In this document: positions 25,190-34,372 of the stretch, one piece after another | Position numbering within the stretch: position 1 is the first letter of the stretch | Layout: each line of letters opens with the position of its first letter | DNA from: [Clostridium] asparagiforme DSM 15981 | Lineage (GTDB): Bacteria > Bacillota > Clostridia > Lachnospirales > Lachnospiraceae | Direction of reading: 5' to 3' | Length of the DNA: 64,000 bases | Assembly: GCA_025149125.1 (NCBI GenBank) | Contig: CP102272.1 | Span: forward strand, 1,488,001-1,552,000 | Position numbers and translations under genes: made by a program | Notes under the pieces: model-generated | Database searches by the model: none | What the model saw: only the letters and a program-made list of their open reading frames with translations | Told to the model about the DNA's origin: nothing

Positions 25190-25342
25190 GTAACAGTTAA
25201 GGACGGCTTATCTTCTTGACCCGAAAAGCCGGTCAAGAAGCAGCGGATGTCCATCCGATGGAAAAACCGGCATAGAAAGCTGCTTACAAGCGAGCTTGAC
25301 GCACCTTTCTACGCCGGTTTTCCCGCCGTCCTGAACTGTTAC
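25190..25342. repeat. Palindromic repeat element with 18-bp inverted ends and a nested hairpin unit
   Basis: A 153-bp element. Ends GTAACAGTTAAGGACGGC and GCCGTCCTGAACTGTTAC match in 17 of 18 positions. Inside are CTTCTTGACC / GGTCAAGAAG (10-bp stem), a CGGATG / CATCCG palindrome, and a third stem-loop (arms CCGGCATAGAAAGCTGC and GCACCTTTCTACGCCGG) whose loop is TTACAAGCGAGCTTGAC. The same internal order occurs, on the opposite strand, in the tandem repeat at 62950-63218. It lies 90 nt before the response-regulator gene. Confidence 0.8.
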
Positions 25343-25431
25343 GATAAAATTTAGAAAATCTTTTGTTTTTTCTGCCGAAGGACTTTGGAATTGGCTGATA
25401 GGATAATGAATGTAAACAGGAGGGAATGAGC

Positions 25432-26142
25432 ATGGGAGCGGACCGGATTTTACTGGTTGAAGATGACAAAGAAATCAGAGAGGGAGTGGAGATCTTTTTG
25501 AGGAGCCAGGGCTATCAGGTGTTTCAGGCCGCGGACGGTCTGGAGGGCCTTAAGCTTCTGGAGCAGGAGGAAGTACAGTTGGCCATTGTGGATGTGATGA
25601 TGCCGCGGATGGATGGGATCACCATGGTGGTGAAGCTGCGGGAAATGTATGATTTCCCGGTAATTTTCCTCTCCGCAAAGTCGGAGGAAGTGGATAAGAT
25701 TCTGGGCCTGAACATGGGAGCGGACGATTACATTACCAAGCCGTTTACGCCTATGGAGCTTTTGGCCAGGGTGAACTCCCAGCTGCGCCGCTACAGGAGA
25801 TTTATGGAACGCCTGAACCGCCAACAGCCGGAAAACTCCAAGATTCACCGCCTGGGCGGTTTGGAAATCAACGAGGACACGGTGGAGGTGACGGTGGACG
25901 ACAAGCCGGTAAAGCTGACGCCCATCGAGTACAAGATTCTTCTGCTGTTGGTGCAGAATCCCGGCCGGGTATTCCCGGCGGATGAAATCTATGAGCGGGT
26001 TTGGAATGAGCGGGCCATCAACACGGACACCGTGATGGTGCACATCCGCAACATCCGCGAAAAGATCGAAGTGAACCCGAAGGAACCAAAATATGTAAAG
26101 GTGGTGTGGGGAGTTGGATACAAAATCGAAAAGCAGGCATAG
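25432..26142 (+). CDS. OmpR/PhoB-family response regulator
   Basis: A 236-residue two-component regulator. The receiver domain has the acidic pair EDD (residues 10-12), phospho-acceptor Asp54 in VDVMMPRMDG, and Lys103 in YITKPF. The C-terminal winged helix (from ~residue 135, LGGLEINEDTVEVTVDDKPV) ends with the usual VKVVWGVGYKIE. The ATG at 25432 lies 7 nt after AGGAGGG; an ATG 6 nt earlier is too close to that site. It overlaps the sensor kinase gene by 29 nt. The target genes are unknown. Confidence 0.9.
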   Translation: MGADRILLVEDDKEIREGVEIFLRSQGYQVFQAADGLEGLKLLEQEEVQLAIVDVMMPRMDGITMVVKLREMYDFPVIFLSAKSEEVDKILGLNMGADDYITKPFTPMELLARVNSQLRRYRRFMERLNRQQPENSKIHRLGGLEINEDTVEVTVDDKPVKLTPIEYKILLLLVQNPGRVFPADEIYERVWNERAINTDTVMVHIRNIREKIEVNPKEPKYVKVVWGVGYKIEKQA

Positions 26143-28801
26143 CCTGGGAGTTATTATTATTATGTTCGTTGTGCTGCTGGCATCAGCGGCCACCGTGGGC
26201 CTCTATCCCTATCTGGTGGAGCGGGCCTTTGAGTATAAAGAACGGTACGAAACGCAGCGCAGGGAAGATTATGCGGACAACGTGTCGAACGATTTGGCGC
26301 TTCAGATGATGAACAGCTGTTACCAGGCCTGGAGAGAGCAGATGCAGGAGGAGGAAGGACGGCTTTTGACCCCTTCCCAGGTATTCCTGCCGGAGCTGGA
26401 AGGAAAGCTGCGGGAGGCGCAGAAGGAGCAGGACACGCTCCAGGACTCCAGCGGAGATGAAGCGACCGTGGTGGAGAGGGATTCCCAATACGATGCGGGC
26501 TTTTACGCTTCACTGATGGAGACGATGGACAGCGCGGGCGACGAGTGGCGGGGCTATTCCCAGATCTACACCGGCCGCCTGAAATACCGGATGATGGATG
26601 AGAACGGCAATCTGCTGCGCAGCAACGTCAGCAATCCCGACCTGGAATTCGGCGGAACCGAAGGGGATGAGATGCTGATCAATATTCATTTCACGTCCTC
26701 CGGAGCGCTGAAGGTGGATTCCATGGATCAGGTCGGGGATCAGGACCGCATGCGGCAGGCTTTGGCGCAGTATGAGTTCTACGACCCAATCGCGAACCGG
26801 CTGGGCGCGGATTACCGCTACAGCGGCGTCGAGTTTTCAGGCCCTAAGAATGTAAAATTTGAATTTAAATGCAGCCCCACCGAATTCTCCGGGAACCGGA
26901 TCCGGGAAGCCGATCCAATGCTGGGTCCGTACGACCTGAACTACGACGGATCGCTTTATATGGTGGAAATGGCCATGTGCGCCGTGCTGTTCGTGCTGGC
27001 TATGGTGCTGCCGGCCTTTAAATCCTTACAGATCGGGCGGAGCGCCCTGTGCCGGGTGAATTTTGAACCGGTTATTATGCTGGGAACCCTATGGCTGGTG
27101 ATGCTGGGAGATGGAAGCCTGCCGGGCGCGCTGATTGCCCTCACCCATAACGGAAACCTGCAGCGGGAGCTGGAGCGGACCCACATGGCCGTACCTGCGG
27201 CAAGCGTGCTGGTTCTGGTGATCAACATTCTCTTCTGGATTGTGGTTTACGGCATGTTCTACTGGGGCATCACCTGCCTGCGGGCGGTATTTTCCCTGGG
27301 CCTGTGGCGCTATATCAAGGAGCGCACGTGGGTGGGGCGGTTCTGCTGCTTCATCAAGCGCTGGGTGTGCCGCTGTCTGAACCCCTTTAATGAGACCGAC
27401 TGGCACTCTAATTCCAGCAAAGCCATCGGCAAGGCGGTGATCGCCAACTTTATCATACTGACCCTGATTTCCTGTCTGTGGTTCTTCGGGATCGCGGCCC
27501 TGGTGGTCTATTCCCTGGTGCTGTTCTTCCTGATCCGCAAATACTGGGATGAAATGGAAGGGAAATACAACCGGCTCCTGGAAACCATCAACCAGATGGC
27601 GGAGGGCGATCTGGACGTGGATGTGCCGGAGGATCTTGGGCTGTTTAATCCCTTAAAGGAGCAGCTGAGCCGTGTCCGCCAGGGCTTTAAGAAGGCCGTG
27701 GAGCAGGAGGTGAAGAGCGAGCGCACCAAGACCGAGCTGATCACCAACGTGTCCCATGACCTGAAAACCCCGCTGACGGCCATTATCACCTATGTGAATC
27801 TGTTAAAGCAGCCGGGAGTTACAGAGGAGGAGCGCGCCAGCTACATCCAGGTGCTGGATCAGAAATCCATGCGTCTGAAGGTGCTGATCGAGGATCTGTT
27901 CGAGGTCAGCAAGGCCACCAGCGGCGCAGTCACCATGAACCGCGGTCCGGTGGACATTGTCAGCCTGATCAAGCAGGTGCGTCTGGAGCTGTCCGACCGG
28001 ATGGAGGCCAGCGGCGTGGAGTTCCGCTGGACGCTGCCGGAGGAGAAAATCATTCTCTATCTGGATAGCCAGAGGACCTACCGCATTTTTGAAAACCTGC
28101 TGGTGAATATCACCAAGTACGCCATGGCGGGCACCAGGGCCTACATCAGCCTGGACGAAGACGAGAGCGGCACAGTAACCATTATACTTCGCAACATTTC
28201 CGCCAAAGAATTGAATGTATCCCCCGAGGAGCTGACCGAGCGTTTTGTCCGCGGAGATGCCTCCCGCAACACCGAGGGCTCCGGCCTGGGCCTGGCTATT
28301 GCCAGAAGCTTTACGGAGCTGCAGGACGGAACCATGGAAGTGTCCGTGGAGGGCGATCTGTTCCGGGTGCTGATCCGTTTTAAACGCATGGAGGAGAAAC
28401 CGGATGGCGCGGAGCGCGGTAATGATGGAGATGACGGAAATGACGGCGGCGATTGGAACGGCGGCGGAGACGGCAGCGGCGGTTCCGGCAACGACGAGAT
28501 CGAGCGGGGAGCGCACGGCTTTCGCGGCGGCCTTCGGGGAATCGTCCGGCGTAAAGCCGGGGAGACGACCGGCAAGATGGGCCGGGAATTCTCCAAAGCC
28601 TCAAAGCGCAGAGCGGCCCACGAGCGGACCAAAGCCAGGGAAGAGGAGCTGAAACGGGAAACCGCCCGGGCGAAGGAAGCCGCGAAACAGCGGGAACAGG
28701 CTCAGGCCAACGACCCGGAACCGGAAGCGGAATGGGATTTCGGGCAGGATGAGGCCTGGAACGCGGTTTTGGATGATGGGAAGGAACAGGAGACGCCGTG
28801 A
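26114..28801 (+). CDS. Membrane sensor histidine kinase
   Basis: An 895-residue sensor. An N-terminal membrane anchor (~10-32) is followed by an extracellular region of ~240 residues, then a group of further hydrophobic segments between ~residues 280 and 475. A HAMP-like linker (NRLLETINQMAEGDLDVDVPE) precedes the dimerisation motif NVSHDLKTPLTAI (His548). The ATPase domain has NLLVNITKY and TEGSGLGLAIARSF, but no DxGxG box; LRNISAKELN is found instead. After ~residue 760 comes a Gly/Asp/Asn-rich low-complexity tail and a charged helix. A TTG start inside the regulator gene fits best, as later Met codons would cut the anchor. The signal is unknown. Confidence 0.85.
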   Translation: MDTKSKSRHSLGVIIIMFVVLLASAATVGLYPYLVERAFEYKERYETQRREDYADNVSNDLALQMMNSCYQAWREQMQEEEGRLLTPSQVFLPELEGKLREAQKEQDTLQDSSGDEATVVERDSQYDAGFYASLMETMDSAGDEWRGYSQIYTGRLKYRMMDENGNLLRSNVSNPDLEFGGTEGDEMLINIHFTSSGALKVDSMDQVGDQDRMRQALAQYEFYDPIANRLGADYRYSGVEFSGPKNVKFEFKCSPTEFSGNRIREADPMLGPYDLNYDGSLYMVEMAMCAVLFVLAMVLPAFKSLQIGRSALCRVNFEPVIMLGTLWLVMLGDGSLPGALIALTHNGNLQRELERTHMAVPAASVLVLVINILFWIVVYGMFYWGITCLRAVFSLGLWRYIKERTWVGRFCCFIKRWVCRCLNPFNETDWHSNSSKAIGKAVIANFIILTLISCLWFFGIAALVVYSLVLFFLIRKYWDEMEGKYNRLLETINQMAEGDLDVDVPEDLGLFNPLKEQLSRVRQGFKKAVEQEVKSERTKTELITNVSHDLKTPLTAIITYVNLLKQPGVTEEERASYIQVLDQKSMRLKVLIEDLFEVSKATSGAVTMNRGPVDIVSLIKQVRLELSDRMEASGVEFRWTLPEEKIILYLDSQRTYRIFENLLVNITKYAMAGTRAYISLDEDESGTVTIILRNISAKELNVSPEELTERFVRGDASRNTEGSGLGLAIARSFTELQDGTMEVSVEGDLFRVLIRFKRMEEKPDGAERGNDGDDGNDGGDWNGGGDGSGGSGNDEIERGAHGFRGGLRGIVRRKAGETTGKMGREFSKASKRRAAHERTKAREEELKRETARAKEAAKQREQAQANDPEPEAEWDFGQDEAWNAVLDDGKEQETP

Positions 28802-28863
28802 TGAACGGGGGTACCGGAAACCGAAAACACGATCGTTTAAAACGTAAAAAATGTTAAAGGCAT

Positions 28864-28912
28864 ACGCCGCCCCGGAACCGGATTGAGGTTGTGGGGCGGC
28901 GTTTCATTTTTT
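28864..28912 (+). terminator. Rho-independent terminator after the two-component system
   Basis: ACGCCGCCCC / GGGGCGGCGT, a perfect 10-bp stem with a 19-nt loop, followed by TTCATTTTTT. Confidence 0.85.
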
Positions 28913-28989
28913 ACTTGAAAAAGGGAATCCTGAACGATATACTGAAAGAAACACGCCCCCTGGTGGGCGGCAGAGGGAGGCAGTTTAAG

Positions 28990-29754
28990 ATGGAAGGCGA
29001 TATGGAAAGACGCAGAAAACAGATTGTTGAGCTGATCAACGAGAAAGGACAGGTCGGATTTGCCCAGTTGGTCAAGAGCTTTCCCGACGTCTCGGAGATG
29101 ACGCTGCGCAACGATCTGAAATTCCTGGATGCCAACCGGCAGATTATCCGCATTCACGGCGGAGCGCGCTCTCTGGACACGGTGATCGACATCGACGACC
29201 CGCTGCACAAGCGTATTTCCAAAAACAATGAAAAGAAGCAGGAGATCGCCAAAAAGGCCGTGCGTCTGATCCATCCGCGGGGCGCAATTTTCTTGGACTC
29301 CGGATCCACCATGATCGAACTTGCCAAGATTTTTCCCGATGAGCGGTGCAAGATTTTTACCGTGGGGGTGCCCTGCACCATGGAGCTGGCGCGGTTAAAG
29401 AGCGTGGATGTCCACGTTTTCGGCGGACGCTTGAAACGCGAGAGCCTGAGCATCAGCGGGGTGAAAACGCTTCAGGAGATTGAAAACGTCAATTTCAACC
29501 TGGCGATCATCGGCGTCACCGGCTATTGCCGCGGCAAGGGCTTTTGCTGTTCCTCCGAGGAGCGCTGCGAGATCAACCGCGCGGTCATGAGGCGGGCGGA
29601 GAAGGTGATGGTTCTGATGGATTCCCAAAAAGTGGGGAAATCCGACACGTACATCCTGGCAGATTCCCAGGACATTGATATATTGATTTCCGATCACGAT
29701 TTGGACCGGGAGATACAGGAGGATCTGGAACAAAAGGGCGTGGAGGTCTATTAG
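28990..29754 (+). CDS. DeoR family transcriptional regulator
   Basis: A 254-residue DeoR/GlpR-type repressor. The N-terminal helix-turn-helix is RRKQIVELINEKGQVGFAQL continuing to VSEMTLRNDLKFLD. The sugar-phosphate-binding domain starts with FLDSGSTMIELAKI and includes the GGRLKRESLSISG loop and IIGVTGYCRGKGFCCSSEER. The start chosen has AGGGAGG upstream. It has its own terminator and precedes the sugar ABC operon by 311 nt, so it is the likely local regulator, responding to a phosphorylated sugar. Two extra cysteines (Phe-Cys-Cys) in the effector domain are unusual but not interpretable. Confidence 0.88.
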   Translation: MEGDMERRRKQIVELINEKGQVGFAQLVKSFPDVSEMTLRNDLKFLDANRQIIRIHGGARSLDTVIDIDDPLHKRISKNNEKKQEIAKKAVRLIHPRGAIFLDSGSTMIELAKIFPDERCKIFTVGVPCTMELARLKSVDVHVFGGRLKRESLSISGVKTLQEIENVNFNLAIIGVTGYCRGKGFCCSSEERCEINRAVMRRAEKVMVLMDSQKVGKSDTYILADSQDIDILISDHDLDREIQEDLEQKGVEVY

Positions 29755-29784
29755 AAGGACAGGCCCGTTTAGAACGGAATCTGC

Positions 29785-29824
29785 CCCCGGGCGAGCTTTA
29801 ACCGGCTTGCCCGGGGATTTTTTT
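29785..29824 (+). terminator. Rho-independent terminator after the DeoR gene
   Basis: CCCCGGGCGAGC pairs with GCTTGCCCGGGG (12 bp with one G-U), followed by ATTTTTTT. Confidence 0.9.
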
Positions 29825-29917
29825 GTTAAATGCGCGCTCCGGCTGTTTCGTCAGTGTTTGACAGTTTGTGGAAAAAATGACGAATAAAACACGATAAGAG
29901 ACAAAAAAATATAAAAA

Positions 29918-29960
29918 TTGACCTATAAAGTATTGAAATTATAAAAATAGATGTTATAAT
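29918..29960 (+). promoter_or_regulatory. Overlapping promoters of the sugar ABC operon
   Basis: In a very AT-rich stretch two promoters overlap: TTGACC-16-TATAAA (29918-29945) and TTGAAA-16-TGtTATAAT (29933-29960), the second with an extended, perfect -10. Just downstream AACAAT (29961-29966) and ATTGTT (29982-29987) form an inverted pair across the expected start site. This is a possible operator for the neighbouring DeoR protein. The rest of the 29755-30065 gap shows nothing else beyond the DeoR terminator. Confidence 0.6.
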
Positions 29961-30065
29961 AACAATATAAATTCACTATAAATTGTTGAATCAAAAGTCT
30001 TGCTGGTGAATTTAACACAAAACATATTGTGGTTTTTGCACAAAAGCAAAAAAGGAGGAGCATGT

Positions 30066-31442
30066 ATGAAACGACGGAATCGATGGGTATTAAGCATGGT
30101 ATTGGTGTGCGCGTTGATCATGAGCGCATGTTCAGGGAGCGGCGGGGGAACGCAGACTCAGAAGGCGGACGAGCCGCAGACGGCAGACACGGCGGCGGCC
30201 CCGGCGGAAGTAACGGCTGCGGAGGGAAATGATGTGTACGAGGTGACGGAGCCGGTCACCATCGAGTTCTGGCACACGTTAGAGGAGATGTACCGGGATG
30301 ATTTTAATCAGCTGGTGGATGAATTTGAGAAGGAGAACCCCAATATCACGGTAAACGTGTCTTATCAGGGAAGAGTGGGGGAGATTCTGGAGAAGATCCT
30401 GGCGGCCAACATTGCGGGCGACGGGCTGCCGGATGTATTTCCCATCCACTCGTCGGAGATTCAGGTGCTCGCTGAGAACGGCGTGGTAGAAAATCTGGAT
30501 CCCTACATTGCGGGAAATGGAACCGACGTCAGCAAGATCAGCATGAGCGATGTGTACGCCCGGGACGGAAGCCAGTACGGACTGACCTGGACCATCACGG
30601 GGATGTGCTGGTTTTACAATCAGACCATCGCAGATCAGGAGGGAATCCAGCTTCCGAAAACATGGGATGAGATGGACGGATTCCTGCGCAAGGCGGCAAT
30701 CATAAACGCCGACGGGACTACCGAGCGCTACGGTATGTGGATCGGCGGCTGGGATTCCTATTACTTCACCTGGATGCTATGGAACAACGGCGTTCTGGTA
30801 ATTGATGAGAATGGGAATACGACCATCAATTCCGAAAAAGCGCAGCAGACCGTGGCGCAGATCAAACAGTGGATCGACGAGGGCCTGATGATGTGGGGGT
30901 ACGGCTCCAACGGTTCCACCAACATGAGACAGGCGTTTTGGGACGGGCAGGTATTTGCCATTGTGCACACTTCCTCCCAGTACATGAACCACTACGACAA
31001 TATGAAGCAGAAGGGCTATGAACTGGGCGCGTACTTCCCGCCGGCGGGATCAGATCAGGATACCACAGAGGTATTCGGCATGTGCCTGTCCATCCCCACC
31101 AAGTCGGATGCAAACAAAAAGGCCGCGGCTTACAAGTTGATCGAGTATCTGACCAGCGAGGACGTGAACCTGAAGATGGCGGAATTCACCGGATTCCTGG
31201 CCAACGGAACCGATGTGATGGCGTCTGAAAACGGACAGAAGTACCTGGACGAAAACCCGGCGATGAAGAATATCTATGAGCGCATCGGAGACATGACGGT
31301 GGCGATCCAGCTGCCCTGTTATCCGGAGGTGACGGATGTGCTGGAGGACGGGCTTGCCCTGATTTTCCTGGAAAATCATGACGTGAAGGAACAGCTGGAC
31401 GAGATGGCTTACCAGATCACCGATCTGTACGCCAACCAGTAG
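30066..31442 (+). CDS. Sugar ABC transporter substrate-binding lipoprotein (family 1)
   Basis: A 458-residue lipoprotein. The signal peptide ends in LIMSAC (Cys22) and is followed by a Gly/Thr/Ala linker. The SBP_bac_1 fold is shown by VTIEFWHTLEEMYRDDFNQL, VDEFEKENPNITVNVSYQG, the DGLPDVFPIHSSEI segment, LTWTITGMCWFYNQ and GGWDSYYFTWMLWNNG. Aromatic residues typical of sugar contacts are plentiful. The ATG is preceded by AAAGGAGGAG. It heads a four-gene operon without its own ATPase, so it must share a multi-sugar ATPase (MsmK type) encoded elsewhere. Confidence 0.9.
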   Translation: MKRRNRWVLSMVLVCALIMSACSGSGGGTQTQKADEPQTADTAAAPAEVTAAEGNDVYEVTEPVTIEFWHTLEEMYRDDFNQLVDEFEKENPNITVNVSYQGRVGEILEKILAANIAGDGLPDVFPIHSSEIQVLAENGVVENLDPYIAGNGTDVSKISMSDVYARDGSQYGLTWTITGMCWFYNQTIADQEGIQLPKTWDEMDGFLRKAAIINADGTTERYGMWIGGWDSYYFTWMLWNNGVLVIDENGNTTINSEKAQQTVAQIKQWIDEGLMMWGYGSNGSTNMRQAFWDGQVFAIVHTSSQYMNHYDNMKQKGYELGAYFPPAGSDQDTTEVFGMCLSIPTKSDANKKAAAYKLIEYLTSEDVNLKMAEFTGFLANGTDVMASENGQKYLDENPAMKNIYERIGDMTVAIQLPCYPEVTDVLEDGLALIFLENHDVKEQLDEMAYQITDLYANQ

Positions 31443-31489
31443 CGGCCGGCGGGCGCGGCGGCCGCGCGCGGAAGGGAGAGGAACGAGAG

Positions 31490-32395
31490 ATGAGGGAGAA
31501 GAGACGAGGGGCGCTGAAACGGAGGCGGGAATTCTGCGATTTTGCCTGCGGCCTGCCCGCGCTGATATTTTTTGCCATATTTACTTATTACCCAATCCTC
31601 TATTTACTGAAAATCAGCTTCACCAACTGGAATTTAATGAAGCCCACCTATCAGTATGTAGGGCTGGCCAATTACAAATGGCTTACCGGCAACGGCTGGA
31701 ACAAGTTTCTGACCTCGGCGGGAGTGACTGTGCTCTACACGGCAGGGGAGGTGCTCATCACCATCATCGGCGGGATTCTTTTGGCAGTGCTCTTCGACTG
31801 CATGAACCGCATGTTCAAATGGATGCGGGCGGCCATCGTGATTCCCAAGTACGTGGCGGTCTCTTCCACAGCTATGATCTTTCTCTGGCTGTACAACGAC
31901 CGCTACGGGGTGTTCAATTACATCCTCTCCCTGTTCGGAGGATCCGGCGTAAACTGGCTGGGGCAGAAGAACACGGCGCTGGCCTCCCTGATCGCCTTTG
32001 GCGGCTGGCGGACGGTGGGATACGCTATGTTAATCTACCTGTCCGCCATGAAGGGAATCAGCGAGGAGTACCTGGAAGCGGCGGCTATTGACGGGGCCGG
32101 AGGGCTGCAGAAGCTGCGTTACATCAAGATTCCACTGTTGGCGCCCACCACGCTGTTTCTGGGGGTGACCACGGTGGTGTCGTCCATGAAGGTGTTCCAG
32201 GCGGTGGACGTGTTGACGGGAGGCGGCCCTTACGGGTCCACGGACGTGCTGGTGTATTATATTTATGAGCTGGCCTTTGTAAATTTCCGCATCGACCGGG
32301 CCGCCGCGGTGGGCATGATGTTCTTTGGCGCGCTGATGCTGTTTACGGCGGTTACAATGAAGTGGTCCAACAACAAAGTGAACTATGACGCGTAG
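31490..32395 (+). CDS. Sugar ABC transporter permease (MalF type)
   Basis: A 301-residue permease with about six membrane segments. It shows the opening FACGLPALIFFAIFTYYPIL and the EAA loop EEYLEAAAIDGAGGLQKLRYIKIPLL, and ends with GGGPYGSTDVLVYYIYELAF. All are standard for MalF/UgpA-like subunits of carbohydrate importers. It pairs with the next permease. Confidence 0.9.
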   Translation: MREKRRGALKRRREFCDFACGLPALIFFAIFTYYPILYLLKISFTNWNLMKPTYQYVGLANYKWLTGNGWNKFLTSAGVTVLYTAGEVLITIIGGILLAVLFDCMNRMFKWMRAAIVIPKYVAVSSTAMIFLWLYNDRYGVFNYILSLFGGSGVNWLGQKNTALASLIAFGGWRTVGYAMLIYLSAMKGISEEYLEAAAIDGAGGLQKLRYIKIPLLAPTTLFLGVTTVVSSMKVFQAVDVLTGGGPYGSTDVLVYYIYELAFVNFRIDRAAAVGMMFFGALMLFTAVTMKWSNNKVNYDA

Positions 32396-32406
32396 GAGAT
32401 GATCCC

Positions 32407-33273
32407 ATGGGAAATGCAACGAGTATGAATGATTCCGTAAAATGGCGCAGATGCCTGATCCGGGCCGTACAGTGCGCCGGAGCGCTGGCCGTCACGGCCG
32501 TGATGGTGTTTCCGCTGTACTGGATGATTATTTCGTCCTTTAAGCCAACGTCGGAGCTGACCCAGGCGGAGCCTACGTTCTGGCCGCGCACCGTCACGCT
32601 GGAAGCGTACCGCCTGGTGACGAAGAATTATCCCATCTTCCGTTACCTGCTGAACACTTTGATCGTCACCCTGGGCATCGTGGGAATCCAGACCTTTTTT
32701 GGGATTCTGGCCGCCTACTCCTTTTCCAAGGGACAGTACAGGGGGAAAAATATCCTCTTTGTCTTTGTGCTGGGCGCGTTGATGATCCCCATCCAGGTAA
32801 CCTTTGTGCCGATCTACGTTATGCTCAGCCGGATTTCATGGCTGAACACCTATATGGGCCTGATTGTGCCGGAGTCCCTGTCCGCGTACACGATTTTCCT
32901 GCTGCGGCAGAGCTTCATGACCGTGGACGACAGCTACATAGAGGCGGGGAAAATAGATGGAATGGGAATCATCCGTGTGATTTTCCGGATATTGGTGCCC
33001 ATGTGCAAACCCACGGTGGTTACCATGGTGATCCTGTCCTTTATCAACGGCTGGAACGCTTATTTCTGGCCGAAGATGATCATCACCAGGGATGAGATGC
33101 GCACGATTGCCCTGGGCATCGCCGAGATTCGGAATTCATTTCTTAGCATGGAAGTGCTGAACATGAACCAGATTATGGCGGCCTCCTGCATTTCCGTGCT
33201 GCCGATCCTGATCCTGTTTTTAGTCTTCCAGAAATATATTTTAAGTGGTTTTTCAAAAGCGGCAATGAAGTGA
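32407..33273 (+). CDS. Sugar ABC transporter permease (MalG type)
   Basis: A 288-residue permease of the MalG/UgpE type: VFPLYWMIISSFKP near the N-terminus, the EAA loop DDSYIEAGKIDGMGIIRVIFRILVPMCKPT (residues ~175-205), and a C-terminal FQKYILSGFSKAAMK ending. The final 'G...KG'-like motif is typical. It begins 11 nt after the MalF-type gene. Confidence 0.9.
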   Translation: MGNATSMNDSVKWRRCLIRAVQCAGALAVTAVMVFPLYWMIISSFKPTSELTQAEPTFWPRTVTLEAYRLVTKNYPIFRYLLNTLIVTLGIVGIQTFFGILAAYSFSKGQYRGKNILFVFVLGALMIPIQVTFVPIYVMLSRISWLNTYMGLIVPESLSAYTIFLLRQSFMTVDDSYIEAGKIDGMGIIRVIFRILVPMCKPTVVTMVILSFINGWNAYFWPKMIITRDEMRTIALGIAEIRNSFLSMEVLNMNQIMAASCISVLPILILFLVFQKYILSGFSKAAMK

Positions 33274-33289
33274 GGAGGGCAAATGCCAT

Positions 33290-34186
33290 ATGAGACTTTC
33301 AACATCCACCTCGATTCTGTATCAAAACAAGCGGTTTGGACGGTTTTATCAGGTGGAGGATTCCATCAGGCTGTGCGCTGAGAGTGGCTTTCGCCATGTG
33401 GACGTGAATTTCTACGACCAGGGACTGGAGGGGAATCCTTTGGCCCGGGACGGCTGGGAGCGATGGGTGGACGGTCTGCGCGAACAGGCGGAGCGGTCCG
33501 GGATCACGATCTTTCAGACTCATGCGTTCTGCTACCGCACAGCGGAGTCCACGGATTTCACCATCGACCGGCCCTGGTTTGAGGAGAGAATTCGCCGGTC
33601 CATTACAGCCTCCCGGATGCTGGGCGCGGAGTGGACGGTGATCCATCCGGCCGATTTCAGCCGGGACCCGGAGTATTCAGCCGAAAAATGCAAGGCATTC
33701 AACTGTGAATACTGGAAGCCTTTTGTGGAGCTGGGCGTCAGATGCGGGGTGGGGATCGCCTTTGAAAATATGTTCCAGTCCGGGTTCAAGCAAAGATATT
33801 GCAGCGAGGTGGACGAGATCATCGGTCTGGCGGATTCCTTCCACGAGGACCTGGTGGGAATCTGCTGGGACACGGGCCACGGCGCGCTCAGCGGCCAGGA
33901 CCAGGGGGAGGCGATCCGCAAAATCGGAAATCGGCTCAAAGCTATGCATGTCAACGATAACCACGCCCTGCCCAAGCAGGACGAACACCTGATGCCCTTC
34001 TACGGCACCGTCGATTGGCTGACGATCATGGAAGCTTTAAAGGACATCGGCTACAGTCACGATTTCGCCTATGAACTTAAGCAGGCGACCCAGACCCTGC
34101 CGCCGGAGCTGTGCGGTGAAATGCTGCGGTTTCTGTACGACCTGGGGATGAATTTGATTGAACGGGCGGCAGTATGTGAAAACTAG
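33290..34186 (+). CDS. Sugar phosphate isomerase/epimerase-like TIM barrel
   Basis: A 298-residue protein of the AP-endonuclease-2 / xylose isomerase-like TIM-barrel family. Recognisable strands are FRHVDVNFYDQGLE, GITIFQTHAFCYR, AEWTVIHPADFSRD, VGIAFENMFQ (metal-binding Glu), VGICWDTGHGALSG and KAMHVNDNHALPKQDEHLMPFYGTVDW. Those conserved Glu, Asp, His and His residues coordinate a divalent metal in family members such as hexulose-6-phosphate, tagatose and myo-inosose enzymes. As the last gene of the sugar ABC operon it probably isomerises or epimerises the imported sugar. The sugar is not identifiable. Confidence 0.85.
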   Translation: MRLSTSTSILYQNKRFGRFYQVEDSIRLCAESGFRHVDVNFYDQGLEGNPLARDGWERWVDGLREQAERSGITIFQTHAFCYRTAESTDFTIDRPWFEERIRRSITASRMLGAEWTVIHPADFSRDPEYSAEKCKAFNCEYWKPFVELGVRCGVGIAFENMFQSGFKQRYCSEVDEIIGLADSFHEDLVGICWDTGHGALSGQDQGEAIRKIGNRLKAMHVNDNHALPKQDEHLMPFYGTVDWLTIMEALKDIGYSHDFAYELKQATQTLPPELCGEMLRFLYDLGMNLIERAAVCEN

Positions 34187-34229
34187 CTATATAACCGGGG
34201 CAAAAATCATATACCCCTATATAAAAATC

Positions 34230-34272
34230 CAATGGATTGTATCTTGACAGATACAATCCATTGTGCTATCAT
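34230..34272 (+). promoter_or_regulatory. Perfect palindrome overlapping a near-consensus promoter
   Basis: CAATGGATTGTATC (34230-34243) and GATACAATCCATTG (34250-34263) form perfect 14-bp arms around a 6-nt centre that is itself TTGACA, the -35 box. TATCAT, preceded by TGc, follows with a 17-nt spacer (34267-34272). A dimeric repressor bound here would cover the -35 box. The expected start is near 34279. The layout fits a GntR/MocR-type operator, but the regulator is not in the window as far as I can tell. Confidence 0.8.
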
Positions 34273-34372
34273 CAAAACTATATCAGGTTATACAAAAAAA
34301 TATAGGTATCATAAAAATTTTTGTATAAAAAATAACGAGCATAAGAAATACATATCTGGGCAGAGGTGCAAT

